Origin: Symsagittifera roscoffensis
Lineage: Eukaryota; Xenacoelomorpha; Acoela; Convolutidae
Assembly (NCBI RefSeq): GCF_963678635.1
Contig: NC_087068.1
Coordinates: 55,894,467-55,958,466 of the forward strand
Direction: 5' to 3'
DNA: 64,000 nucleotides
Of this stretch, positions 1 to 11,995 are shown piece by piece. The position numbers and the translations under genes are program-made. The first letter of the stretch is position 1; every line of letters begins with the position of its first letter. The notes below the pieces were generated by a model, which did no database searches, was not told where the DNA came from, and worked only from the letters and a program-made list of their open reading frames with translations.

Positions 1-3000
1 AAGGCTTATTGCGGTTGTTCTTTTGTCGTTATTTAGGTTCATAATTTTCTGTTTTCGGATGTTGTGAACCTCAACTCTTGATGCATTTTTTCCTTGAGGA
101 ACCGATTACTGATTTCCGATTAAATAGATTGTTTTCGTTGATAGTATTTGATAAATCGTATCGAAAGGAGTTTTCCTTGAACAGTTTTTCCTGCCCTTAA
201 AAAATAGAATGATTTTGAATTATATCTCATTTTTGACGAATATCTGTTAGTGATTGTGCTGGTTTTTCACCTTGGGGAACTGATTACTGATTGACAATAT
301 TCACTGAGTAATTTTGTTTGATTTTTAGTTGAAGTTGCTGTCATTGAAAGACTTTTTCCGGAAATAGACATATGATTATTTTGTTTTATCTTAATTTTTT
401 GCTTAATTTTTTACAGTGACAGTGATGGCATGTTTTGGAACCGATAAATGAATGAAATTGCTTATATGGGAAAAGTTTATAATATGCTTTCAGAGTTTGT
501 GTTCGAAAATCTTATTCTGGGATTAAATGGCTGAATTAAAATGTTTAATTTTTCCTAACAAATATCTGGAAACTGCGAGCCAAAAAGTTTCGTTATTTTG
601 AACAAACTGTAAGGCTACTGATCAGAAGTTAGGATGGTTTTTTCTACGTTTTCAATTTTTTTTGAGATGAAGGTTTGTATTTGCTTTAAACACACTGATT
701 ATTGATCTAAAACGAAGGCTGATTGCGGTAGTTCTTTTGTCGTTATTTATTTTCGTAACGCTCCGTTTTCGAATGTTGTGAGCCTCAATTCGTGATGAAT
801 TTTCTTCTCTCGGAACTAGTTACTGATTATGGGTTGTTCTTGTTGATAGTTTTTGATAGTTTGTTTCGAAAATTTGCCCTTGAAGAATTTTTCCTGCCAT
901 TAGATTATAGAATCATTTTTTTTCTATCTCATTTTTGACGAATCTCTGTAAGTGATTGTGATGGCTTTTCACCTTGAGGAACTGATTACTGATTGACAAA
1001 ACTCACTGAATCATTTTGTTTGATTTTTAGTTTGAAGTTGGTGTCATTGAAAGACGTTTTCCGGAAATAGACATATGATTATTTTGTTTTATCCTAATTT
1101 TTTGCTTAATATTTCACAGTGACTGTGATGGCATGTTTTGGAACCAATAAATGAATGAAATCGCTCACTTTGGGAAAAGTTTATAATATGCTTTCAGAGT
1201 TTGTGTTCGAAAATCTAATTCTGGGGTTAAATGGTTGAATTATAGAGAATAATTTTTCCTAACAACTTTCTGGAAACTGCGAAACAAAAAGGTTCGTTAT
1301 TTGGAACAAACTGTAAGGCTACTGATCAGAAATTAGTATGGTTTTTTGTAAGTTTTCAATTTTGTTTTTGAGATGGTTTATATTTGCTTTGAACACTCTG
1401 TTTATTGATCTAAACCGAAGGCTGATTGCGGTAGTTCTTTTGTCGTTGTTTATTTTCGTAATGTTCCGTTTTCGAATGTTGTGAGCCTCAATTCGTGATG
1501 AATTTTCTTCTCTCGGAACTAGTTACTGATTATGGGTTGTTCTTAATGATAGTTTTTGATAATTTGTTTCGAAAAGTTTGCCCTTGAAAAGTTTTGCCTG
1601 CCATTAGATTATAGAATCATTTATTTTTATATCTCATTTTTGATGAATCTCTGTTAGTGATTGTGATGGCTTTTCACCTTGGGGAACTGATTACTAATTG
1701 ACAAAACTCACTGAATCATTTTGTTTGATTTTTAGTTTAAAATTGGTGTCATTGAAAGACTTTTTCCGGAAAAAAAAATATGATCATTTTGATTTATCGT
1801 AGTTTTTGCTGAATAGTTTACAGTGACAGTGATGGCATGTTTTGGAACCGATAAATGAATGAAATCGCTCACTTTGGGAGAAGATTATATTATGCTTTCA
1901 GAGTTTGTGTTCGAAAATCTAATTCTGGGATTAAATGGCTGAATTAAAGAGAATTTAGTTTTTCCTAACAAATTTCTTGAAACTGCGAGCCAAAAAGTTT
2001 CGTTATTTTGAACAAACTGTAAGGCTACTGATCAGAATTTAGTAAGGTTTTTTCTAAGTTTTCAACTGTTTTATTGAGTTGATGGTTTGTAATTGCTTTG
2101 AACACTTATTGATTAAAACCGAAGGCTTATTGCGGTTGTTCTTTTGTCGTTATTTAGGTTCATAATTTTCTGTTTTCGGATGTTGTGAACCTCAACTCTT
2201 GATGCATTTTTTCCTTGAGGAACTGATTTCCGATTAAATAGATTGTTTTCGTTGATAGTATTTGATAAATCGTATCGAAAGGAGTTGTCCTTGAACAGTT
2301 TTTCCTGCCCTTAAAAAATAGAATGATTTTGAATTATATCTCATTTTTGACGAATATCTGTTAGTGATTGTGCTGGTTTTTCACCTTGGGGAACTGATTA
2401 CTGATTGACAATATTCACTGAGTAGTTTTGTTTGATTTTTAGTTGAAGTTGCTGTCATTGAAAGACTTTTTCCGGAAATAGACATATGATTATTTTGTTT
2501 TATCCTAATTTTTTGCTTAATATTTCACAGTGACTGTGATGGCATGTTTTGGAACCAATAAATGAATGAAATCGCTCACTTTGGGAAAAGTTTATAATAT
2601 CTTTTCAGAGTTTGTGTTCGAAAATCTAATTCTGGGGTTAAATGGTTGAATTATAGAGAATAATTTTTCCCTACAACTTTCTGGAAACTGCGAAACAAAA
2701 AGGTTCGTTATTTGGAACAAACTGTAAGGCTACTGATCAGAAATTAGTATGGTTTTTTGGAAGTTTTCAATTTTGTTTTTGAGATGAAGGTTTATATTTG
2801 CTTTGAACACTCTGTTTATTGATCTAAACCGAAGGCTGATTGCGGTAGTTCTTTTGTCGTTATTTATTTTCGTAATGCTCCGTTTTCGAATGTTGTGAGC
2901 CTCAATTCGTGATGAATTTTCTTTTCTCGGAACTAGTTACTGATTATGGGTTGTTCTTGTTGATAGTTTTTGATAATTTGTTTCGAAAAGTTTGCCCTTG

Positions 3001-6000
3001 AAAAGTTTTTCCTGCCATTAGATTATAGAATCATTTATTTTTATATCTCATTTTTGATGAATCTCTGTTAGTGATTGTGATGGCTTTTCACCTTGGGGAA
3101 CTGATTACTGATTGACAAAACTCACTGAATCATTTTGTTTGATTTTTAGTTTAAAATTGGTGTCATTGAAAGACTTTTTCCGGAAAAAAAAATATGATCA
3201 TTTTGATTTATTGTAGTTTTTGCTGAATAGTTTACAGTGACAGTGATGGCATGTTTTGGAACCGATAAATGAATGAAATCGCTCACTTTGGGAGAAGATT
3301 ATATTATGCTTTCAGAGTTTGTGTTCGAAAATCTAATTCTGGGATTAAATGGCTGAATTAAAGAGAATTTAGTTTTTCCTAACAAATTTCTTGAAACTGC
3401 GAGCCAAAAAGTTTCGTTATTTTGAACAAACTGTAAGGCTACTGATCAGAATTTAGTAAGGTTTTTTCTAAGTTTTCAACTGTTTTATTGAGTTGATGGT
3501 TTGTAATAGCTTTGAACACTTATTGATTAAAACCGAAGGCTTATTGCGGTTGTTCTTTTGTCGTTATTTAGGTTCATAATTTTCTGTTTTCGGATGTTGT
3601 GAACCTCAACTCTTGATGCATTTTTTCCTTGAGGAACCGATTACTGATTTCCGATTAAATAGATTGTTTTCGTTGATAGTATTTGATAAATCGTATCGAA
3701 AGGAGTTGTCCTTGAACAGTTTTTCCTGCCCTTAAAAAATAGAATGATTTTGAATTATATCTCATTTTTGACGAATATCTGTTAGTGATTGTGCTGGTTT
3801 TTCACCTTGGGGAACTGATTACTGATTGACAATATTCACTGAGTAATTTTGTTTGATTTTTAGTTGAAGTTGCTGTCATTGAAAGACTTTTTTCCGGAAA
3901 TAGACATATGATTATTTTGTTTTATCTTAATTTTTTGCTTAATTTTTTTACAGTGACAGTGATGGCATGTTTTGGAACCGATAAATGAATGAAATTGCTT
4001 ATATGGGAAAAGTTTATAATATGCTTTCAGAGTTTGTGTTCGAAAATCTTATTCTGGGATTAAATGGCTGAATTAAAATGTTTAATTTTTCCTAACAAAT
4101 ATCTGGAAACTGCGAGCCAAAAAGTTTCGTTATTTTGAACAAACTGTAAGGCTACTGATCAGAAGTTAGGATGGTTTTTTCTACGTTTTCAATTTTTTTT
4201 GAGATGAAGGTTTGTATTTGCTTTAAACACACTGATTATTGATCTAAAACGAAGGCTGATTGCGGTAGTTCTTTTGTTGTTATTTATTTTCGTAACGCTC
4301 CGTTTTCGAATGTTGTGAGCCTCAATTCGTGATGAATTTTCTTCTCTCGGAACTAGTTACTGATTATGGGTTGTTCTTGTTGATAGTTTTTGATAATTTG
4401 TTTCGAAAAGTTTGCCCTTGAAGAATTTTTCCTGCCATTAGATTATAGAATCATTTTTTTTCTATCTCATTTTTGACGAGTCTCTGTAAGTGATTGTGAT
4501 GGCTTTTCATCTTGGGGAACTGATTACTGATTGATAAAACTGTCTGAATCATTTTGTTTGATTTTTAGTTTGAAGTTGGTGTCATTGAAAGACGTTTTCC
4601 GGAAATAGACATATGATTATTTTCTTTTATCGTAATTTTTTGCTTAATATTTCACAGTGACTGTGATGGCATGTTTTGGAACCAATAAATGAATGAAATC
4701 GCTCACTTTGGGAAAAGTTTATAATATGCTTTCAGAGTTTGTATTCGAAAATCTAATTCTGGGATTAAATGGCTGAATTAAAGAGTTTAATTTTTCCTAA
4801 CAAATATCTGGAAACTGCGAGCCAAAAAGTTTCGTTATTTTGAACAAACTGTAAGGCTACTGATTAGATTTTAGTATGGTTTTTTCTAAGTTTTCAACTG
4901 TTTTATTGAGTTGTGGTTTGTAATTGCTTTGAACACTTATTGATTAAAACCGAAGGCTTATTGCGGTTGTTCTTTTGTCGTTATTTAGGTTCATAATTTT
5001 CTGTTTTCGGATGTTGTGAACCTCAACTCTTGATGCATTTTTTCCTTGAGGAACCGATTACTGATTTCCGATTAAATAGATTGTTTTCGTTAATAGTATT
5101 TGATAAATCGTATCGAAAAGAGTTGTCGTTGAACAATTTTTCCTGCCCTAAGTAAATAGATTGATTTTGAATTATATCTCATTTTTGATGAATCTCTGTT
5201 AGTGATTGTGATGGCTTTTCACCTTGGGGAACTGATTACTGATTGACAAAACTCACTGAATCATTTTGTTTGATTTTTAGTTTAAAATTGATGTCATTGA
5301 AAGACTTTTTCCGGGAAAAAAAATATGATCATTTTGATTTATCGTAGTTTTTGCTGAATAGTTTACAGTGACAGTGATGGCATGTTTTGGAACCGATAAA
5401 TGAATGAAATCGCTCACTTTGGGAGAAGATTATATTATGCTTTCAGAGTTTGTGTTCGAAAATCTAATTCTGGGATTAAATGGCTGAATTAAAGAGAATT
5501 TAGTTTTTCCTAACATATTTTTTGGAATTGCGAGCCAAAAAGTTTCGTTATTTTGAACAAACTGTAGGGCTACTGATCAGAATTTAGTCTGGTTTTTTCT
5601 AAGTTTTCAACTGTTTTATTGAGTTGATGGTTTGTAATTGCTTTGAACACTCATTGATTAAAACCGTAGGCTTATTGCGGTTGTTGTTATTTAGGTTCGT
5701 AATTTTCTGTTTTCGGATGTTGTGAACCTCAACTCTTGATGCATTATTTCCTTGGGGAACCGATTACTGATTTCCGATTAAATAGATTGTTTTCGTTGAT
5801 AGTATTTGATAAATCGTATCGAAAAGAGTTGTCCTTGAACAGTTTTTCCTGCCCTTAAAAAATAGAATGATTTTGAATTATATCTAATTTTTGAAGAATA
5901 TCTGTTAGTGATTGTGATGGTTTTTCACCTTGGGGAACTGATTACTGATTGACAATTTTCACTGAGTAATTTTGTTTGATTTTTAGTTTGAAGCTGGTGT

Positions 6001-8548
6001 CATTGAAAGACTTTTTCCGGAAATAGACATATAATTATTTTGATTTATCTTAATTTTTTGCTTAATATTTTACAGTGATAGTGATGGCATGTTTTGGAAC
6101 CGATAAATGAATGAATTTGCTCTATTTGGGAACAGTTTATAATATGCTTTCAGAGTTTGTGTTCGAAAATCTAATTCTGGGATTAAATGGCTGAATTAAA
6201 ATGTTTAATTTTTCCTAACAAATATCTGGAAACTGCGAGCCAAAAAGTTTCGTTATTTTGAACAAACTGTAAGGCTACTGATTAGATTTTAGTATGGTTT
6301 TTTCTAAGTTTTCAACTGTTTTATTGAGTTGATGGTTTGTAATTGCTTTGAACACTTATTGATTAAAACCGAAGGCTTGTTGCGGTTGTTCTTTTGTCGT
6401 TATTTAGGTTCATAATTTTCTGTTTTCGGATGTTGTGAACCTCAACTCTTGATGCATTTTTTCCTTGAGGAACCGATTACTGATTTCCGATTAAATAGAT
6501 TGTTTTCGTTGATAGTATTTGATAAATCGTATCGAAAGGAGTTGTCCTTGAACAGTTTTTCCTGCCCTTAAAAATTAGAATGATTTTGAATTATATCTCA
6601 TTTTTGACGAATATCTGTTAGTGATTGTGCTGGTTTTTCACCTTGGGGAACTGATTACTGATTGACAATATTCACTGAGTAATTTTGTTTGATTTTTAGT
6701 TGAAGTTGCTGTCATTGAAAGACTTTTTCCGGAAATAGACATATGATTATTTTGTTTTATCTTAATTTTTTGCTTAATATTTTAGTGACATTGATGGCTT
6801 GTTTTGGAAACGATAAATGAATGAAATTGCTCTATTTGGGAAAAGTTTATAATTTGCTCTCAGAGTTTGTGTTCGAAAATCTAATTCTGGGATTAAATGG
6901 CTGAATTAAAGAGTTTAATTTTTCCTAACAAATATCTGGAAACTGCGAGCCAAAAAGTATCGTTATTTTGAACAAACTGTAAGGCTATTGATCAGAAGTT
7001 AGGATGGTTTTTTCTACGTTTTTAATTTTTTTGAGATGAAGGTTTGTATTTGCTTTAAACACACTGATTATTGATCTAAAACGAATGCTGATTGAGGTAG
7101 TTCTTTTGTCGTTATTTATTTTCGTAACGCTCCGTTTTCGAATGTTGTGAGCCTCAATTCGTGATGAATTTTCTTCTCTCGGAACTAGTTACTGATTATG
7201 GGTTGTTCTTGTTGATAGTTTTTGATAATTTGTTTCGAAAAGTTTGCCCTTGAAGAATTTTTCCTGCCATTAGATTATAGAATCATTTTTTTTCTATCTC
7301 ATTTTTGACGAATCTCTGTAAGTGATTGTGATGGCTTTTCACCTTGGGGAGCTGATTACTGATTGACAAAACTCACTGAATCATTTTGTTTGAAGTTGGT
7401 GTCATTGATAGACGTTTTCCGGAAATAGACATATGATTATTTTGTTTTATCCTAATTTTTTGCTTAATATTTCACTGACTGTGATGGCATGTTTTGGAAC
7501 CAATAAATGAATGAAATCGCTCACTTTGGGAAAAGTTTATAATATGCTTTCAGAGTTTGTGTTCGAAAATCTAATTCTGGGGTTAAATGGTTGAATTATA
7601 GAGAATAATTTTTCCCTACAACTTTCTGGAAACTGCGAAACAAAAAGGTTCGTTATTTGGAACAAACTGTAAGGCTACTGATCAGAAATTAGTATGGTTT
7701 TTTGTAAGTTTTCAATTTTGTTTTTGAGATGAAGGTTTATATTTGCTTTGAACACTCTGTTTATTGATCTAAACCGAAGGCTGATTGCGGTAGTTCTTTT
7801 GTCGTTATTTTTTTTCGTAATGGTCCGTTTTCGAATGTTGTGAGCCTCAATTCGTGATGAATTTTCTTTTCTCGGAACTAGTTACTGATTATGGGTTGTT
7901 CTTGTTGATAGTTTTTGATAATTTGTTTCGAAAAATTTGCCCTTGAAAAGTTTTTCCTGCTATTAGATTATAGAATCATTTATTTTTATATCTCATTTTT
8001 GATGAATCTCTGTTAGTGATTGTGATGGCTTTTCACCTTGGGGAACTGATTACTGATTGACAAAACTCACTGAATCATTTTGTTTGATTTTTAGTTTAAA
8101 ATTGGTGTCATTGAAAGACTTTTTCCGGAAAAAAAAATATGATCATTTTGATTTATCGTAGTTTTTGCTGAATAGTTTACAGTGACAGTGATGGCATGTT
8201 TTGGAACCGATAAATGAATGAAATCGCTCACTTTGGGAGAAGATTATATTATGCTTTCAGAGTTTGTGTTCGAAAATCTAATTCTGGGATTAAATGGCTG
8301 AATTAAAGAGAATTTAGTTTTTCCGAACAAATTTCTTGAATCTGCGAGCCAAAAAGTTTCGTTATTTTGAACAAACTGTAAGGCTACTGATCAGAATTTA
8401 GTAAGGTTTTTTCTAAGTTTTCAACTGTTTTATTGAGTTGATGGTTTGTAATAGCTTTGAACACTTATTGATTAAAACCGAAGGCTTATTGCGGTTGTTC
8501 TTTTGTCGTTATTTAGGTTCATAATTTTCTGTTTTCGGATGTTGTGAA
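1..8548 (+). repeat. Satellite sub-block: mixed A and B units of ~705 bp
   Basis: Anchors at about 0, 714, 1417, 2121, 2831, 3535, 4251, 4952, 5666, 6371, 7083, 7776 and 8480 give intervals of 693-716 bp. The unit order is roughly A B B A B A B A A A B B A, so the A/B alternation is imperfect. The stretch starting at 3,535 is nearly identical to the window start, which implies a recent duplication of about 3.5 kb. Confidence 0.85.
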
Positions 8549-9211
8549 CCTTTGAAAGACTTTATTCCGGAAATAGAAATATGAATAGTTTGATTTATTG
8601 TAATTTTTTGCTGAATGTTTCATTGTGACAGTGATGGCATTTTTGGAACCAATAAATAAATGAAATTGCTCTTTGGGAAAAGTTAATAATATGCTCTCAC
8701 AGTTTGTGTTCGAAAACCTTATTCTGGGATTAAATGGCTGAATTAAAGAATTTAATTTTTACTAACAAATTGCTGGAAACTGGGAGCCAAAAAGTTTCGT
8801 TATTTTGATCAAACTGTCAGCCTATTCTTCAGAACTTAGTATGGTTTTTCTAAGTTTTCTTTTTTTTGAGATGATAGTTTGTAATTGCTTTGAACACACT
8901 GATTATTGATCTAAAACGAAGGCTGATTGCGGTAGTTCTTTTATTTAATTTCATAATGCTCTGTTTTCGAATGTTGTGAGCCTCAATTCGTGATGAATTT
9001 TCTTCTCTCGGAACTAGTTACTGATAATGGGTTGTTCTTGTTGATAGTATTTGATAATTTGTTTCGAAAAGTTTTGCCCTTGAACAGTTTTTCCTGCCAT
9101 TAGATTATAGAATCATATATTTATATCTCATTTATCTCTTTTTTTGACGAATCTCTTTTAGTGATTGTGATGGCTTTTCACCTTGGGGAACTGATTACTG
9201 ATTGACAAAAC
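8549..9211 (+). repeat. Truncated satellite unit joined to the next unit
   Basis: The A unit starting at 8,480 runs only to GTTGTGAACC at about 8,550. It then continues directly with TTTGAAAGACTTTATTCCGG, which normally lies about 270 bp further along the unit. The anchor-to-anchor distance is therefore 448 bp (8,480 to 8,928). This is an internal deletion or unequal-exchange junction, followed by a unit of a different subfamily. Confidence 0.8.
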
Positions 9212-10603
9212 TCACTGAATAATTTGGTTGATTTTTAGTTTGAAGTTGGTGTCATTGAAAGAGTTTTTCCGGAAATAGAAATATGTATAGTTTGTTTTAT
9301 TGTAATTTTTTGCTGAATGTTTTACTCTGACAGTGATGGCAGTTTTTTGGAACCGATAAATGATTGAAAATAGTCATTTTGGGAAAAGGTCATAAATATG
9401 CTCCCAGAGTTTGTGTTCGAAAACCTTATTCTTTGATTAAATGGCCGAATTAGAGAATTTAGTTTTTTTTAACATATTTCTGGAAACTGAGAGCCAAAAA
9501 GTTTCGTTATTTTGAACAAACTTTAAGGCTATTGATCAGAAATTTGTATCGTCTTTTCTAAATTTTCAGTTTTTTTGAGATAATGGTTTGTAATTACTTT
9601 GAACACACTGATCAGTGATTAAAACCGAAAGCTGATTGCGATAGTTCTTTTGTCGTTATTTAATTTCGTTTTGTTCTGTTTTCGAATGTTGTGAACCTCA
9701 ATTATTGATGCCTTTTCACCTTGCGGAACTGGTTGCTGATTTAGGGTAGTGCTCGTTGATAGTGTTTGATGATTTGTTTCGAACAATTTTTTGTGCTCTT
9801 AGAAAATGGAACGATTTTTTTGACGAATCCTTGTCATAGTGATTGTGATGGCTTTTCACCTTGGGGAACTGATTACTGATTGACAAAACTCACCGAATCA
9901 TTTTGTTTGATTTTTAGTTTGAAGTTGGTGTCATTGAAAGACTTTTTCCGGAAATAGACATATGATTATTTTGTTTTATCTTAATTTTTTGCTTAATATT
10001 TTACAGTGACTGTGATGGCATGTTTTGGAACCAATAAATGAATGAAATCGCTCACTTTGGGAAAAGTTTGTAATATGCTTTCAGAGTTTGTGTTCGAAAA
10101 TCTAATTCTGGGGTTAAATGGCTGAATTAAAGAGAATAATTTTTCCCTACAACTTTCTGGAAACTGCGAAACAAAAAAGTTCGTTATTTGGAACAAACTG
10201 TAAGGCTACTGATCAGAAATCAGTATGGTTTTTTGTAAGTTTTCAATTTATGTTATTGAGATGATGGTTTGTAATTGCTTCGAACACACTGATTTTTGAT
10301 CTCAACCGAAGGCTGATCGCGAGAGTTCTTTTATTATTTAATTTCATAATGCTCTGTTTTCGAATGTTGTGAGCCTCAATTCGTGATGAATTTTCTTCTC
10401 TCGGAACTAGTTACTGATAATGGGTTGTTCTTGTTGATAGTATTTGATAATTTGTTTCGAAAAGTTTTGCCCTTGAACAGTTTTTCCTGCCATTAGATTA
10501 TAGAATCATATATTTATATCTCATTTATCTTTTTTTTGACGAATCTCTTATAGTCATTGTGATGGCTTTTCACCTTGGGGAACTGATAACTGATTGACAA
10601 AAC
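9212..10603 (+). repeat. First copy of a 1,392-bp two-unit tandem duplication
   Basis: It contains anchors at 9,627 and 10,308. The same two units recur 1,392 bp downstream (11,019 and 11,700), and identical 67-codon chance ORFs at 9,993 and 11,385 confirm the offset. The 9,627 unit is an unusual subtype with TTGCGGAACTGGTTGCTG and GTAGTGCTCGTTG. Ends are good to about 50 bp. Confidence 0.85.
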
Positions 10604-11995
10604 TCACTGAATAATTTGGTTGATTTTTAGTTTGAAGTTGGTGTCATTGAAAGAGTTTTTCCGGAAATAGAAATATGTATAGTTTGTTTTATTGTAATTT
10701 TTTGCTGAATGTTTTACTCTGACAGTGATGGCAGTTTTTTGGAACCGATAAATGATTGAAAATAGTCATTTTGGGAAAAGGTCATAAATATGCTCCCAGA
10801 GTTTGTGTTCGAAAACCTTATTCTTTGATTAAATGGCCGAATTAGAGAATTTAGTTTTTTTTAACATATTTCTGGAAACTGAGAGCCAAAAAGTTTCGTT
10901 ATTTTGAACAAACTTTAAGGCTATTGATCAGAAATTTGTATCGTCTTTTCTAAATTTTCAGTTTTTTTGAGATAATGGTTTGTAATTACTTTGAACACAC
11001 TGATCAGTGATTAAAACCGAAAGCTGATTGCGATAGTTCTTTTGTCGTTATTTAATTTCGTTTTGTTCTGTTTTCGAATGTTGTGAACCTCAATTATTGA
11101 TGCCTTTTCACCTTGCGGAACTGGTTGCTGATTTAGGGTAGTGCTCGTTGATAGTGTTTGATGATTTGTTTCGAACAATTTTTTGTGCTCTTAGAAAATG
11201 GAACGATTTTTTTGACGAATCCTTGTCATAGTGATTGTGATGGCTTTTCACCTTGGGGAACTGATTACTGATTGACAAAACTCACCGAATCATTTTGTTT
11301 GATTTTTATTTTGAAGTTGGTGTCATTGAAAGACTTTTTCCGGAAATAGACATATGATTATTTTGTTTTATCTTAATTTTTTGCTTAATATTTTACAGTG
11401 ACTGTGATGGCATGTTTTGGAACCAATAAATGAATGAAATCGCTCACTTTGGGAAAAGTTTGTAATATGCTTTCAGAGTTTGTGTTCGAAAATCTAATTC
11501 TGGGGTTAAATGGCTGAATTAAAGAGAATAATTTTTCCCTACAACTTTCTGGAAACTGCGAAACAAAAAAGTTCGTTATTTGGAACAAACTGTAAGGCTA
11601 CTGATCAGAAATCAGTATGGTTTTTTGTAAGTTTTCAATTTATGTTATTGAGATGATGGTTTGTAATTGCTTCGAACACACTGATTTTTGATCTCAACCG
11701 AAGGCTGATCGCGAGAGTTCTTTTATTATTTAATTTCATAATGCTCTGTTTTCGAATGTTGTGAGCCTCAATTCGTGATGAATTTTCTTCTCTCGGAACT
11801 AGTTACTGATAATGGGTTGTTCTTGTTGATAGTATTTGATAATTTGTTTCGAAAAGTTTTGCCCTTGAACAGTTTTTCCTGCCATTAGATTATAGAATCA
11901 TATATTTATATCTCATTTATCTTTTTTTTTTGACGAATCTCTTATAGTCATTGTGATGGCTTTTCACCTTGGGGAACTGATAACTGATTGACAAA
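10604..11995 (+). repeat. Second copy of the 1,392-bp two-unit duplication
   Basis: It is nearly identical to the preceding 1,392 bp. The match is lost near 11,995, where ACTGAATAATTTGGTTG of the first copy is replaced by ACTGAATCTTTTTGTTTGG. It overlaps the start of the 7.1-kb duplication, so the 1,392-bp event probably came first or shared a breakpoint unit. Confidence 0.8.

Noticed and set aside
9993-10196. Identical 67-codon minus-strand ORFs at 9,993 and 11,385
   Set aside because: They are identical only because of the 1,392-bp duplication. They are broken in sibling units.
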